Source: Membranipora membranacea (lineage: Eukaryota > Bryozoa > Gymnolaemata > Cheilostomatida > Membraniporidae). Taken from it: 64,000 nucleotides of DNA. Position numbers and translations under genes: made by a program. Under the pieces are notes generated by a model. It did not search any database. It was not told where the DNA came from and saw only the letters and a program-made list of their open reading frames with translations. This document shows positions 1 through 12,545 of the stretch, one piece after another. The stretch spans positions 4,466,001-4,530,000 of the forward strand of contig OU612071.1 of NCBI GenBank assembly GCA_914767715.1, written 5' to 3'. The first letter of the stretch is position 1; each line of letters opens with the position of its first letter.

Positions 1-462
1 CGAAGAACGATAATGTGCATTATTTGTTTGGCCCAAATCTCTCTTTTCACTGAAACTGACAAAATGCACTGAGGGATCGATGAGATTGATTGAGATGCTC
101 ATCAACACCATAAGGGTGGCTTCATGCTGTTGGGGCAATCATGAGGAGGTTTTACTAGAGAAGGCCTCGAAACGGCGCTTGACTCATGGTTCCTAGCTGA
201 AGACCTGTGTGTCGTGTAGTGGTACGCGAACCACTGTATGTTGTATCTCATTGCACACAATTCAGTTCTATATGTTATAGCATGCTATCAATAACTGTCA
301 CTATAGCTAACTAACATTGTACCACAATCTAGAGGCAAATCCAAATCCAGGCAAAATACTATGTTTTGGGGCAGGAGAGGGTCGCAGAGTTCTAGATCAA
401 CATTAGTTTGGGGCGTTCCAATATATCGACAATTTGTATTGTACTGAGGAGTGACAACCTAC

Positions 463-542
463 CAATAAGATGTCTTTGAGGTGTGGAGGCTCCAACTGGA
501 AGACTTTGAGTGCGATCAACATCTCCTTGTTTGTTCGAAATG
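463..542 (-). CDS. RALGPS: RALGPS exon 9 (linker)
   Basis: This 80-base exon starts after TTGATTTTAG in phase 2 and ends at GTAGGT. It encodes [19 protein letters not shown] then TPQRHLIG, resembling the family's GPRHLL segment. Bases 1-462 contain no further exon that I can recognise; the next one should lie outside the window. Confidence 0.8.
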
Positions 543-3500
543 CTAAAATCAAGAATATACATCTCAGTTAAATTGGTCAAAGAAAATTATAATGGTTTGG
601 AAAAACAATAACTGAGAAACTCTGATAAAGAAATTAATGAAGATGTTCACATTGACTGAAGTTGTCGACGGAAAACCGAAAACAGCCAGCTAGGTTGTAC
701 TTCAAAACTTGGTTGTCTGAAAACCCATCAGATTGGTCAGTTGAATTCGGCACTCTCAATAAATGAAGTCAGCAGGCTGTAGAAATTCCTAGTTAATCCA
801 TGCGATATCAACTGTACGAGTCTGATTTGAATATAACTTTGGGGATCCAAAACCTGATTTGGACTTAGTTTAAATCTAAGTTTCATAGCAATGCCATAAT
901 AGTCCAATATTTATGTCTGAGAAAGTGGATCATCAGGGGACACAAATCACAATCTAGTGACTAAAATACTCACTTTGTCCCTAAGCTGCGAGTCTTTCTG
1001 TGTTTGGGTACAAATTTACCACTATTATTGGGTGTGAGTGTGGCGGTGAGATTGGACCCCGCCCCCGAGCTGCCTGGTGTGTTCACTTCTAGTATAATCT
1101 TAGAATCTGAGGCTAGACTCTTGTCAAGTGAAAGGTCATCTCGTGATTTCTGCATCTGTGATTCTAAAGAGAAATAAGAAAGATCTACACATCAACATGA
1201 TCACATATATTCTGCTCAAATTAGGAAAGCTTGGAAATCGGGTTTACGCATGCATCTTATATTATTTTTAAGGATTATTTGATTGAATACCAATCTTCAA
1301 ACTAACAATTTAGGATTCCTGAACCATGCAAAATGGTATGAATTGATGCCAATTATACCACCATCTCAAGCAAAGATGACTAACAGCATTGCATATGTAA
1401 CTGCATTGGAAACATGAAGTCACATGCACTAGGTAATGTCAGTGTCAGACTGATTTCAGTGGGAGCTACATATCATTTTTGGTAAATCAAGCTCACACAC
1501 TATTTCTCACATGAAAAACTAATACCATTGACGCAGCCCTAGCATAGAGATGATTACATTATTGATGCAGCCCTATATAATACACAATTATGGTACTGGT
1601 GCAGCACTAACCTGAAGGTTCAATCTGCAGAGATAATCTGTAGTTATCATCTTCTAGAAACTTTTGTAGTTCTTCAATATATCTGACTGAGTGAAGATAA
1701 CTTTGTATGTGCTCCATGACCGGGAAATCTGAGTGAGAATAAAACATTAATGTCATTTATACAGATTGAGTTATAAATGATAACTTTTGGGTAAGACTCA
1801 GATTAGCAGAACTAAAACATGAAAGATTATCACATAGACGGTATCCGATGGAATCTACTCAGATCTAATGAGGGGGATCACTCCGAAGTAATGGTGAATA
1901 TTTGCACTTTTCTGCAGTATGGAGTCAAGGGGTTATAGACAACTTGATGGAGTTATGGATTCAAACACAATCTGCAGAGAAAAAGCCTAATGAGCAGTAG
2001 CCATTATCTGAGCTGTCATGGTCCGGAATGATTGATTCTGAGGAGATTGGCCCTAAAAAAAACTGAATATGTAAAATGGCTGGCATAGCCAAAAATGATT
2101 ACACTGGTTACAAGAGTAGGCCAGGGGGCAGGCAATTTCTAATATACTCATGATCTGTACTAGTGAACCTTGTAACATCTATTATTTGTGTATCTTGAAT
2201 ACTCTCGGCATTGAATATGAGTGAGGACCATGTATGATAGTCAGCTAACTCGCTTCTACACATTTTTTAAATTGTCGATTCAAATCAGATGATCATATCA
2301 CACACAACATCATGGGGGTGAAATAATTGATGCCTTGAGGGCTAGGCCGCAATTTCTATGCCAACCAAACTCCAGTAGTTGATGAACTGCAGTTGGATAA
2401 GAACCCACGGCCTTCAACACTTATATGCTGAAGGGCCGGCGCTCTAACCAACTGTGCCACCTCCTACTTCTACATGAACAGAAAATTTTGCCTGCTGGAC
2501 CGTTCATGATAATTTCCATCTTAAATAACTCACCATATTTGCTTTGCTGTAGCTCAGATATAATTCTCAGCGTATTGTTCATCTTAGTTTTCCTTGCCGA
2601 GGACTCCATCCCCCCGGAGTAAGGGTGGGCGATGTCTATATATATTATATCACTGAGATATAGTCCCAGATATGGTATGCAGGGAAGCTTTACATTGTCC
2701 ATGTATGTTCTCAGACTAGAACGATTGTCATTTTCAGAGAATAGATCTGATATTTTTTCATATGTTTGCCGGTCTTTGCGAGCTATCAACTGTGAAAAAG
2801 GAAAACAAGTATTCAATGTGAGTGGAATGCAGATAAAACTCAACACTAACTGAACAATGGGTATAACCTGAACAGGAAACAGTCTGATGTATGTTTCCTT
2901 TCTAATGATTGGAAACAGGACACAAAAATGTAAGTAAGCTACACAGAGTTCTCTTAATTTGATGGTATGCAAGATGAAATGAAGGTTAAAATAGAGGAAC
3001 ATCGCACAAAATGGCGACAGAACCACCGCACCAAATAAGAGCCATGATACAAGGTACAAGCATATTTTCAGACTTGATCGTTTCCCAATGAGTCTGACTC
3101 CGATCATGTTAAATTGTTATTGTCTGCATTTTGAGTGACCCCTGTCCTAATAATAAGCCCATGCCAGTTTGAACAGGGAGTAACTCCAAATGGAATCCGA
3201 TTAAATCATGATTAATTTGGATAACCCGATGACATCGAGAGTCCCGTGGTCAGCTGTATACTACCCTATAGGTACTTACACTCCACGTTTTAGCGAGTCT
3301 GAATATTGGAGCACTTTGTAGAGCAGATATGATAGCCATCACAGAATGTAGATTGTTCAGATAATATAAATGCTACAATAGAACAGTGGAAACAAAATTA
3401 AATCCACTAGATCCATAGAGTCAGAATTTGACAACAATACAATGGTAATGTTCAAGACTGAAGAGGTGACATTTAAAATAATATATCAACCTTTTGACCA

Positions 3501-6500
3501 CTAGAGGGATCGAAATTCTATCATGATCATCCTAATCGGTAATTCCTCAACTCCGTATTGATGTAGTTGCTCATGAAAAGTATCATTTGCGTTTATCGCA
3601 GTAGTTGCCTTCAACCTGTTTAACATGTCCGCCATTCATCCCTTTGACTATTTGTAATTTCATGTTGAAAAAGATATGGCTTAGAAGAAAATAGAAATGG
3701 ATAAATTAGCCTCTCCGCAAATAATAAAACTTACTTTAGCGACTTTGATGAAGAGCGAGAGGATTTCAGCTCTTCTCTGTATTGTCTGTGTGTTTAGGAT
3801 TGTAGTCTGTACCCAAAAGTTCACCTGGAAATAAAATCAAAACAATAATGAGGATGTTAGATGTCTCTTTTTGTCAACGAGGGGACAATTCTTAAGTACA
3901 ACAACACCCTGTCAACACAGTATATGAATTAGGTTCTACCGAATTATTATCAAAGATATTAGTGCAGTAACTTTCTGCGTTTCTGCTTACATGATTGATA
4001 TGTATTTTGTGGGATGATGGCGTTTAAAATCAAAATAATACATATTCATTGTAATTAAATTAGTTACAATGCATCATCCATCATAGAATCAGTGAATTAT
4101 TTGCCTAGATAAGGTGGTAATGCTATCAATGCTTCGGGTGATATCTAGAACTGAGCCGAGTGACCATTACTAAACCAGTAATGGTAATGCTTTCCTCAAA
4201 ATTAAGACGAGTCACTATGGATATGACATGCGAGAGCTAAGTCCTCACATTAACAATTGGCTCTAAATCCTCGCTCATCATTGCGTTGCATAACCATTCA
4301 CATAGTACAAAGATGGACTGGCCAATCTCAGCAATTGACGATCAGGCAGCAGTTCTTGGCTGTTTCTTATTGATTGATGGAAAGAACCCTGTCCCGTCAC
4401 AACTCAATAATAACATAAAAAACAGGAACTTCACAAACCTGATTGAACCGTCTAGTAAACTGTACAATGTTGGGAGCTTTGACTAGTTTATCTTTAGTGC
4501 TCCAGGCACATGACGTCAGCTCATCAGGCTGAATGGCCTCAAATACAGGCATGTCAAGTAACGTGATCGAGCTCTGAATAACAAAGAAGAGCATTGGAGA
4601 TGATTACCGATTGTACAAACAGTTTCAGGGGGGTAAACTTGGTGTGAGAACGAATTCACTCATTCTTATAAACAGGATAGCAAACACGGTTTGTTTAAAA
4701 TATCAGAGCTATCCAAAATGCAACTGTCCTTCAACTTTACTGAAATATAGCAGTGACAAGGTGTATTTTCAAGTTGCATGGGACAGTGCAACAATTTGCA
4801 ATATAGCATATTTCTGAACTAGGTAACCTGTATAGGGACTTGATTGTGTCGGACTCTGTGTACTGTTTGGATGAACAGAAGAGGATTTCAGATGGGTAGT
4901 GGTTAGTCAGCATAAATTTTGTAAAAGCAAACAGTCTGCCCTGGCCTGCCTCATTTCAATCTGACAGAGAAACAAATGTATTTATGAAAAATAATATAAC
5001 TGGTAGTCAGCACTTACTGCAAAATCTTGGGGGTCTACTTTGAGAGGGTCAAACACAACGGCATCGAAACTCTTTGAAGCTCCTGCTGCTGTTACATCGA
5101 CAGAGTCTACGCTTCCAAACTGTAAAACACAAGGAGGAGATTATACGATATGAATAATGACATGAGCGGCCTGAAAATGTAACCGGCTCCATACAGCAGG
5201 GATACTCTGGAGGTTTGGACCCGCTAAGTTTTAGGGGCTTAATGGGTTTCAGTGCTTTAACTGAGAGCCGGCCAGCTACAGCTTCAGTGTTGATGCAGCT
5301 GATATGAGTGCCTGCTGTACCAAGTTGGCACAATCTCTAATGGATACAACCATCTGATATCAACCTTGTTTCCATCCACCTGATATCTGATAGCGTTGGG
5401 AATTAGTAACATAGTTTCATTGACGTACCTACAGATTGTCACGTGGTTACTTTTCTGGTTTGGGGAGTAGCAGCATGACAAGGCTGCCTATAGATAGCAT
5501 GGCATGTGCTACCTTTTCCAAATGTTTGCAGTTACATTGAAGGAAATTTCGAACTTGAAAAAACTTATAAATCACAATCAAGGCACGATAATTGTCCTCA
5601 GCCAGCAAACTATTTAGAATACAAAGTCAAAATCAAACCATGATGCATGAGATATCGGCATTCTATAACAGAAGTAGATTTAAAAGTTAGCAGCAGAAAG
5701 GGCATTCAGTGTCTCCATTATGGGGAAAACTCTAGCAGAATGAGAATAAATTTGTACATTCGTTGCTGTGTAACTGATGTTTGCTTGGCTGGTATGTGTC
5801 AAACAGTGACTAGATATGATGGGAATGTTTGTTTTGCTATAATAGCAGGATGCGCTAAAGATTACGAGGGAACCTCCACCAGTGTCAGGGCACAGCGGTG
5901 CAAACTTTAATCTAAACTCTCTAGGATAACAAAACAGGGTGCCTCCATTTATCAGATGGGAGAGATATATGTCATAGTAGACCAAAGAATGATAACCATA
6001 CAGAAAGTCCCATAACCCAATTTTGGTTATATTGAGTCAAGGAGTTGATTGAGTGCATGACCTAATTTAATCCCACATTCAACAGAAAATTGACAGCAGA
6101 GCCGTGATTGGTTAGCTTTGTTTGTTAGAGAGCACCTGATTGGCCGCAGACAGTGACAAACCTGATTTGATTGGGTAGTAGTTGCTGATGACGTAGATGA
6201 TTGTCTACTATGAGACATCACCAGGGAGTAAGCCTGGTGTACATCATCTCTGACCTGTGTAAATGGTTAGCAGCACACAACATCAATCACAAAGTAAAAC
6301 TTAGTTTGGTGAGGAAATATTTGTGATCACAATAAGTGGGAAATTACAAATTATAAAAGGTGCTGGATTTACATTTGCAAAAATAACTGGACAAGCAAAG
6401 CTGTATGGTTGGAAAGCTTTTCATCAATTTAGCAAAATATTCAGTCTCAAGTTTTTTCTTATATCAATTTTGTTGAGTTGTGTACATTACCATACACATA

Positions 6501-6703
6501 TCAAATAATGATATCGTGACAGGTTTGAAGATTTAAAACATCTAAGCAATATGTGAATAAAAGACAACTCCCAACAAGACAACTTACCATATAACCGGAA
6601 TGACCGTATGATTTATCTATGGAGGCTGAGCTGATTGGGTTTAAATTCATCTGTCTGTGAGGAATGTCTGCAGTAGACGACGCCATGTTGTCTGTCTGTG
6701 TGT
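463..6703 (-). CDS. RALGPS: RalGPS-type Ral GTPase exchange factor, 5' nine exons (partial)
   Basis: Nine coding exons, all with GT/AG borders and matching phases, join into 387 codons: 6588-6686, 5018-5119, 4439-4573, 3735-3824, 3280-3372, 2534-2789, 1612-1728, 974-1163, 463-542. Residues about 50-297 form a RasGEF (CDC25-homology) domain with family blocks such as [44 protein letters not shown] and [13 protein letters not shown]. The order and the motif KHRKTRSLG after the GEF domain match the RalGPS1/2 family, which loads GTP onto Ral at the plasma membrane through a C-terminal PH domain. That PH part is not in the window and should lie left of base 463. The family's PxxP SH3-binding motif is not obvious in the visible part. 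Introns hold one SINE copy (about 2311-2472) and otherwise nothing recognised. The start ATG at 6686 has A at -3 and G at +4. Confidence 0.93.
974..1163 (-). CDS. RALGPS: RALGPS exon 8 (linker)
   Basis: This 190-base exon starts after TCTTTAG. The later AG sites near 1156 and 1150 would put a stop in frame. It ends at donor GTGAGT in phase 2. It encodes a Ser/Asn/Thr-rich, presumably disordered linker ending in [12 protein letters not shown], which resembles the conserved HRKxHSLG motif of the family. Confidence 0.88.
1612..1728 (-). CDS. RALGPS: RALGPS exon 7 (end of RasGEF domain)
   Basis: This 117-base exon, phase 1-1 with acceptor CACTCAG and donor GTTAGT, encodes [20 protein letters not shown] followed by [17 protein letters not shown]. 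It closely matches the RalGPS block that ends the GEF domain. Confidence 0.94.
2311..2472 (-). mobile_element. tRNA-derived SINE, family A, degraded copy
   Basis: Read on the minus strand it starts GTAGGAGGTGGCACAGTTGG (A-box-like) and continues with a segment ending in GTGGGTTC, as in the copies at 44586-44812 and 55411-55635. The body is shortened compared with those. It sits in RALGPS intron 6, in the same orientation as the gene. Confidence 0.75.
2534..2789 (-). CDS. RALGPS: RALGPS exon 6 (RasGEF C-terminal core)
   Basis: This 256-base exon runs from acceptor TTTCACAG to donor GTGAGT and leaves phase 1. It encodes [12 protein letters not shown], then [17 protein letters not shown] and [17 protein letters not shown], diagnostic for RalGPS. 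The longer open frame around it (2421-3107) is intron read-through at both ends. Confidence 0.94.
3280..3372 (-). CDS. RALGPS: RALGPS exon 5 (RasGEF)
   Basis: This 31-codon exon, phase 0-0, has acceptor TATTGTAG and donor GTAAGT. It carries [20 protein letters not shown] followed by RLAKTWS, the core motif of the exchange domain. It is not visible as an ATG-initiated ORF. Confidence 0.93.
3735..3824 (-). CDS. RALGPS: RALGPS exon 4 (RasGEF)
   Basis: This exon is too short for a Met-initiated ORF search. It has 30 codons in phase 0-0 with acceptor TTTCCAG and donor GTAAGT, and reads [20 protein letters not shown] followed by [10 protein letters not shown], the classic RasGEF helix pair that follows RRFNQ. 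Confidence 0.93.
4439..4573 (-). CDS. RALGPS: RALGPS exon 3 (RasGEF N-terminal part)
   Basis: This exon of 45 codons, phase 0-0, encodes the RasGEF opening [19 protein letters not shown] and the block VQFTRRFNQ. The acceptor is TTATTCAG and the donor is GTTTGT. Confidence 0.93.
5018..5119 (-). CDS. RALGPS: RALGPS exon 2
   Basis: This phase 0-0 exon of 34 codons starts after TTTTACAG and ends at GTAAGT. It carries [20 protein letters not shown], the conserved lead-in to the RasGEF domain, where human RalGPS has the equivalent SKSYDAVVFD block. Confidence 0.92.
6588..6703 (-). CDS. RALGPS: RALGPS exon 1 (start codon at 6686)
   Basis: The start ATG occupies 6686-6684 in a strong context (AACATGG). 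The exon codes for 33 residues beginning [10 protein letters not shown] and ends in phase 0 at a GTAAGT donor (6587). An acceptor-like CCCTACAG ends at 6704, so the exon probably begins at 6703 with 17 bases of 5' UTR and an earlier non-coding exon may exist. No promoter was recognised. Confidence 0.85.
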
Positions 6704-6908
6704 CTGTAGGGACAAAGGGGATAACTCCAGAATAACCACTAAGTCATAATCAGTCTCTAGTCACGATATATATCTGTAATAAGAGGAAAGTAAACTTAAT
6801 ATTTATGTTACTGATTCAAAGTGGAAATACATGGATGATGTTTACAAAGCCTCAGCTCAACGCAGTCCCGGTCTTTAATCTTCAGCTTATGTGTCACCTA
6901 ACACGGCT

Positions 6909-6957
6909 GGGTAAGTATATATGGGTAAGTATATATGGGTAAGTATATATGGGTAAG
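6909..6957. repeat. short tandem repeat, 14 bp unit
   Basis: About three and a half copies of GGGTAAGTATATAT stand just upstream of RALGPS exon 1. Each unit contains a GTAAGT donor-like string. Confidence 0.85.
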
Positions 6958-8340
6958 CTTCATATAAATAATGAAAGCTGCTCAAGTTTGAAGACTGACT
7001 GAAAATTTGTGATTTTATTTACTTGGAACGTCATACTCTCTAGGCACGCAGAGGACGAATGTAAGAGTCAGTAAATGCAGAGTCACTAGGGGTCATTAAA
7101 CTGCCTAGGAGTAATGACAACAATAAACTTTGGAATGCGTCCCATCACATCACAAGTTCTAATTTTAATTAAAAACACCAATGAATCACCTCAAGCATGT
7201 TGGGCTGGATACATGTGATGTTTAAACTGTCACCAAAATTTGATAAATTGCCAAAACGCAAAGTAAAAATAAACTTTGTTATTCCTTCTAGGAATTCAGG
7301 CCATGGAAAACATAAAATCTTCCTGAATAGATCCTATTTAGCCCTTCTACGATACACATAAATTACTCAACAGTAGACCTGTTTTCACCAAATATCCTGA
7401 AGATTCATTGCTAGAGAACAAACATCCCAATCTTGTGGAAATTACAGCTGAGCCTTCACACTAACACAGTCATTCTAGTGATAACATTCTGACAAACATA
7501 TAGGGCTTCATAACACCACAAGAAAACAAGTCTTGATGGATGATTAACAGATTAATAGGATTAATTTGAATATTTGTGGTGGGTTGGGAGGGTGGGAGGG
7601 GGATTTATGGCTTCATTCAGGTCTAGCTTGATGTGATTGTAGAAGATAACATCCCTACTGTTTGATCTTATCATGTATAAAACAGGATATCGATCAGATA
7701 CACTATATTATCCACATCAATCACCATTATTATAGGGTCCAGGCCCTAGCTATAGACCAGGCCTTGAGAAGTTTGTGGTGGTGCAGATTCATCCCTAGAG
7801 TAGTTTGTGGTGGGTGGAGGCATTCTGTGATGAAATAGAGAGAGTGAGGGAGAAAGAGGATTACTGTGGTTTCGGCTAGGTCCTAGCGGCCAACCTGTCT
7901 CAGAGGTTTGGCCTTCAACATTGGGTCAGGATTAATGATTAAATATTTATATCATGAGCTTAACAATTGTGAAAATAAAGAAGATTGAATAAAATCCCCA
8001 AAGAGCGTCTTAGGTCGTGGGGAGAGAGCTGATTTAGTGATGTGCATTGCTTGCATATCGACTCTGAAATCCTAGTTTCTCTGCACGGTAGTGACATTGC
8101 CACAAAATGGCCCGATTGACCCATTATGTTTTAACTATATATGGAAGCTAACATTTTCCCAGTGCTGGTGGGACTACCTTCCAGTTTGAGAACTCAAGCA
8201 TATCTGGATTTATCCAAACGCTACGGTGCAAAGATAACCTGCCTGAACTGATCGATTGTACATGGCATATTATCGGTAGTGTTTTAGGACAAAACCAATG
8301 TCAAGGCAAAGGTTTAGCCTACTGCTGTGGTAGCAGGGAT
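6958..8340. other. gene-less stretch upstream of RALGPS
   Basis: I see no exon chain, no long frame and no clear repeat structure here. Any RALGPS promoter or non-coding first exon could lie in it but cannot be placed from sequence alone. Confidence 0.4.
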
Positions 8341-8344
8341 GGTC

Positions 8345-8467
8345 AGTACATGGTGTCCAGTAAGTCAGTGGCCTGCAGTAGGGTACCAATCTCCCGGGGG
8401 GGGGGGGGGGGGGCCCTCCTACGCTTACAGGCAATTATAATCAAGTGTTATCAACTGAGCCACCTCA
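8345..8467 (-). mobile_element. tRNA-derived SINE, family A, decayed fragment with poly-G tract
   Basis: On the minus strand CTGAGGTGGCTCAGTTGATA begins the A-box region; the plus strand also holds GTCAGTGGCCTGCAGTAGGG, matching the other copies. The B-box region is lost and replaced by a run of about 20 G (8395-8414). Confidence 0.65.
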
Positions 8468-9577
8468 GATAACCTCAAACATAACAACAACAATAAGATG
8501 TAGGCCTACGATCAGCGATCAGCGTCATATGGGGCTAGGATCAGCGTCGTGTTTGTTAAGTTGACCACTATCTGGGCCTCTGATAGCACATCACAAACAG
8601 ATAATTGTGATATTAATTATGTTCATATGAGTTTGAGGAGGTATACCCTGGAGGAGAAGTTCTGCTTATGTAGATGGGTAGTATGACTTATTATGAGCTA
8701 GCACTATATTTTGCTCACTCATGAGAGTATATGTTAAGTGATGAGGCAGAGGAGATGATCACTGGCCACAAATAGAGCCTAATAACCAAACCGTGTAATA
8801 TTGAAGATCTGTGATAACATTGCTTGGAAAGGATGAGCAATCCTCCCTGTGATTACTAATGTGCTTTTGCTTCAATACCCTGTCTAGGGCAGCACAAGCA
8901 GCATGCAAATACAGCATGTGTATTTTGCACACATTACGTGAGAAGTTACTTGACAGGCAGGTGTACAAAACGATGTCAGGTTTCAAAACAATGAAGATAA
9001 AACACAGACTAGCCAAGTATCAGGTTACTTGAAATGTTGCCATGTTATGAGATGTGTAACAAACATTTACGTAATCACCCTCAGAAACAAAGGGTAAGGG
9101 CTCCCTGATCTGTAGGTAAAGTTTTGTCATTGTATAATCAAAACACACTCGTCTTTAGCCTTGTTCAGCGGGAGTAGCTTCAATACTCTCCTAGTAGGGC
9201 ATGTCAAGCGCTAAGAAATTTCCAACTTAATTCAAAGAAAATCCTCTACACAACAGGGAAGGAATCCAAACGATGTCAGAATTTCATAATTACGGGGCTT
9301 AGTGTAATCCTAACCAAACATTGAATTCAAAAAGTTGAATTTTTCAATTACAAAAGCACACTTCCTTCCGAGTGAATTATTCTACAGGAATTACCTCTAT
9401 TCACAAAATTAGGCTATCCAATTTATTTCTTTTGAGTATGTTATTGTACTTAGGCTATGTGATTAAATCACATTCCAAATATAGATGAATGAAATGAGTG
9501 ATATTCGACAACACTCAGCCAGTTAGGTTTGTGTGCAATACCATAGTAAGTCAAGTCAGACCCCAGAGCCAAAGCCT

Positions 9578-10043
9578 GATGGCTGGTGCACATTGTCCCA
9601 GACGACCATACCAGATAGCCATCCCAGTCAATGTGAACATGAAAATGACACAATCCCGGACTGTCTGGGTCCGCCTGGGACAGTATCTGGAAAGTTCGTA
9701 AGCGGCAAACTTTCCCGATGCTATCCCAGACGAACCCAGACTCATTTTGCATCTGGGTGCTATGTGAATCAGACAGTTGGATAATCTGGGTCGATCCCAG
9801 ACAATGTGAACATCATCCCAGCACTATCCCAGACAAAAACCTAACTGCTAGTCTGGGATGAATTTTATGTCTTATGTGAACTATGAGTCTATGTGTGAGA
9901 ACTATGAACTATGAACTATGAGTGAGAACTATGTGTGAGAACCATGAACTATGAGTCTTATGTGAACATAAGACTGGGACCATCTGGGATAAGCATCTGG
10001 GATGGCATCCCAATGCCATCTGGGACAATATGAACCAGCCATA
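9578..10043. mobile_element. foldback element rich in TCTGGGAT/ATCCCAGA motifs
   Basis: The two ends form an imperfect inverted repeat: ATGGCTGGTGCACATTGTCC on the left and its counterpart ATGGCTGGTTCATATTGTCC on the complementary right end. Inside, the octamer ATCCCAGA or close variants appears many times in both orientations. A GAACTATGA minisatellite occupies 9879-9965. The overlapping open frames are by-products of this repeat. Confidence 0.65.
9879..9965. repeat. minisatellite with GAACTATGA/GTGTGAGAAC units
   Basis: Short repeated units GAACTATGA, GAACTATGTGTGA and GAACTATGAGTC alternate for about 90 bases inside the foldback element. Copy-number change here would alter the element's loop. 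Confidence 0.7.
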
Positions 10044-10158
10044 AGATTGTCGGTTGTAATGGTCATTAACAACGGGGTTTATTAGCACCCACTCACAAAT
10101 CAGCGCAAGGAACCAGGATCTCAAGCCAAGATGAGGATGTGTAGCGAGTTGCATTACC

Positions 10159-10405
10159 GATGAACTCTTATCCAGCTTTAGAACCTCATCTGCGAGGGTC
10201 ATGTACAACGGTGTTACCAGCCTCCCTTCCCTATCAGACAAAGGAATGTCAACTCGAACTAAGATTAGTCTGTGTTTATTGATGAACTCTGACGCAGCCT
10301 CAGAACTCCAGATGCAAGGGTCATATACAACGGGTACTACCACGGCCTCCCTACCCACAAACTAATACAAGTCTGTGTTAATCGATGAACTTTACGCACT
10401 CAGCT
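10159..10405. repeat. diverged tandem duplication, about 120 bp unit
   Basis: GATGAACTCT starts at 10159 and 10281 and a partial third unit (GATGAACTTT) at 10384. Each full unit also holds GGGTCAT(A/G)TACAACGG. The minus-strand open frame across it (about 9909-10358) is internally repetitive and has no family I recognise, so it is not called a gene. Confidence 0.7.
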
Positions 10406-12320
10406 CAGACTAAATATAGCTGAGAGTAGTCTCACGAGGGGATAATATTTCTTGTTTATGAAATAATCGGAAATATATAATAGATAAATTAATCAAGCAT
10501 TATGAGCACAAGGAATTAGCTTTCTATTTGTGTAGTGTAGGTGTCCATTTACAGTCACTCAAGGTTCAATCAATAAATATTAGCCAGAGTTACATAAGTT
10601 TGGGGCTACTTTATAAAGGCTTGCACAAATTTCAGCTAGCTAAAGTTGGATAAGGGATGAGTTATGCTGGCTAGCAATGCATTACACCATTTCAAACATA
10701 GGCGTATTGTGCAAAAATAACTCCTGCGAAAACCCTGACTACCCCTCAAGGGTAAAGGGCAAGAGTGATAGAAAAGCTAGGAGTAAAAGTATTCACATTA
10801 GGAGACGTTTGCAATCTCTTGCAGGCTTGAAATAGTGAAATGTATGGTTAGCTAGCATTAGTACTTACTATGAACTCCAGGGTAATAGGACATCACTTCC
10901 CAGCTGTGAAGTTGGATAATAACATGCCATGAGAGAGGGAAGTAAGAGAACACAGAGATCTCGGACTTCCCTCTCACTCAATTAAAATATCCAACGGAGC
11001 TCCACAAAGTTTCCTCTAGGCCGACTATGAGAATAATGAGCATCAGACTACTGAAGCCCAGAGCCTAAACATAACCTCAATGTGACCTGCTTTCTCCTAC
11101 GCACACACGTTGCAGAACTTTGCAGATGGTTCCCTTGGGTTTCGAGGCCCTATGCACATTAACAACAGATTACCAGGATTTAACTGCAGTAATCAAGTGC
11201 GAGTTTTGCACTCAGTAACTTTCCCTGATGGACATATTCACTTATGTCGACATCCAGCTATGGTGGCGTAGGCCTGTATTATATTGGGGCTAACCTGGTA
11301 CTTTGCAGGCCTATAAATGTTGCAATATTGAACTGGTGCACAACCAGTAATGCTGACTTTTTCAAGAGACCAATTTAGAAACAGAATGAACAGGGCGAGG
11401 TGGGGGTGTGAGTGTGTAGGAGATTGGGTAATTAGTAAAGAATATCAACTGTATTGAAGTTCATAATGAAAAATACAGGCACTCAGTATTGGCGCCCATA
11501 ACCACTAGAGGGGCGTCCGACTGGGCATGAGTCTGAGGGGTACAGACTTAGTAGGTTATGAGTCTTTGGGTTGTCCTATGCGCTCTTCCAACCTGATACC
11601 ACAGCAAACGGTACAACATTAAGACAAGCCTCAGTTATAAATTCAACTTACATTATCTACTGGATATACATCATAGGTTCTGCAGTCTTACAGCATCATT
11701 TAGGAGATAATCCGATATCCCAGAATTCAGTATCACCCAGATATTAATCCACGAGGTTACACCTGTCTATCTATCACTGAGTGAATGTCTCTCAGTATAT
11801 CCGACAATATCCTTCACTTCTTCTCAGCGACCGACTATTCCCCAGACTATTCCCCACGACAATTCTTATCTTCACAAGGATGTCCAGATGTCAAACTAAT
11901 TCTGTTTCCTACAAATAAGACGGTAAAAAGCTGGTAATCACAGGTTTCCTGCGTGCTTGTAACAGAGTATCATTGTCACTAACTGTGAGGCAATATGTGC
12001 AGTGAAAGGTACACATTGATTATGGTGTTTAGTTAGATAACAGGGTACCAGTATAATAGACACAGTGGATTGGTAATATCTCGGTCAAATTGTATGATGG
12101 TCGAAGGTTAGATTAAAATGGATGGTATTGGTGAATCCCTCCCAGCTTGCTCAAGTCCCTGGATTCAATTAAAAAGAATTGTCAACAGTCGAAATACATA
12201 AATTTAAAATGTTTTTAAATAGTCCTAAAGTACTACCCAACAGCCTCACAGAATGTGAATTTAACATCAACGCACCTGTCATTCCCTAATCTACAACTTT
12301 AACCAAGCAAGCATTTTACG
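10406..12320. other. gene-less stretch
   Basis: No exon, no long frame and no clear repeat was recognised in this interval between the 9.6-10.4 kb repeats and the poly-C tract. Confidence 0.4.
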
Positions 12321-12322
12321 TA

Positions 12323-12341
12323 GCCCCCCCCCCCCCCCCCC
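12323..12341. repeat. poly-C tract
   Basis: A run of about 18 C in GTAGCCC...CGAGG. Other long G or C runs are at 8395-8414 and about 13250-13264. Confidence 0.9.
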
Positions 12342-12456
12342 GAGGCCTACACATACCCTATAAGAAAACCATTATGATTAGGCATTGACCTTGAAGGCAG
12401 AGTGTTGTAATCTTTGCTACCACTCGATCTATATAGTTCGAACAATCAAATGTGGT

Positions 12457-12545
12457 TCCAACCAGTGAAATTTCACCAGTAATTTCACTAAAAAAATCGA
12501 CCAGTAAAAATCACCAGTAAAACTCAACCAGTAATTTCACTATCT
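12457..12545. repeat. ACCAGTAA-type tandem repeat
   Basis: The words ACCAGTGAAATTTC, ACCAGTAATTTCACT, ACCAGTAAAAATC and ACCAGTAAAACTC follow each other in a degenerate array of five to six units. Confidence 0.75.

Noticed and set aside
2421-3107. A 228-codon minus-strand frame as a single gene
   Set aside because: Only 2534-2789 is coding (RALGPS exon 6); the two ends are intron and SINE sequence read through by chance.
9909-10358. 149-codon minus-strand frame
   Set aside because: It runs through a foldback element and a tandem duplication; its protein is repetitive with no known family.
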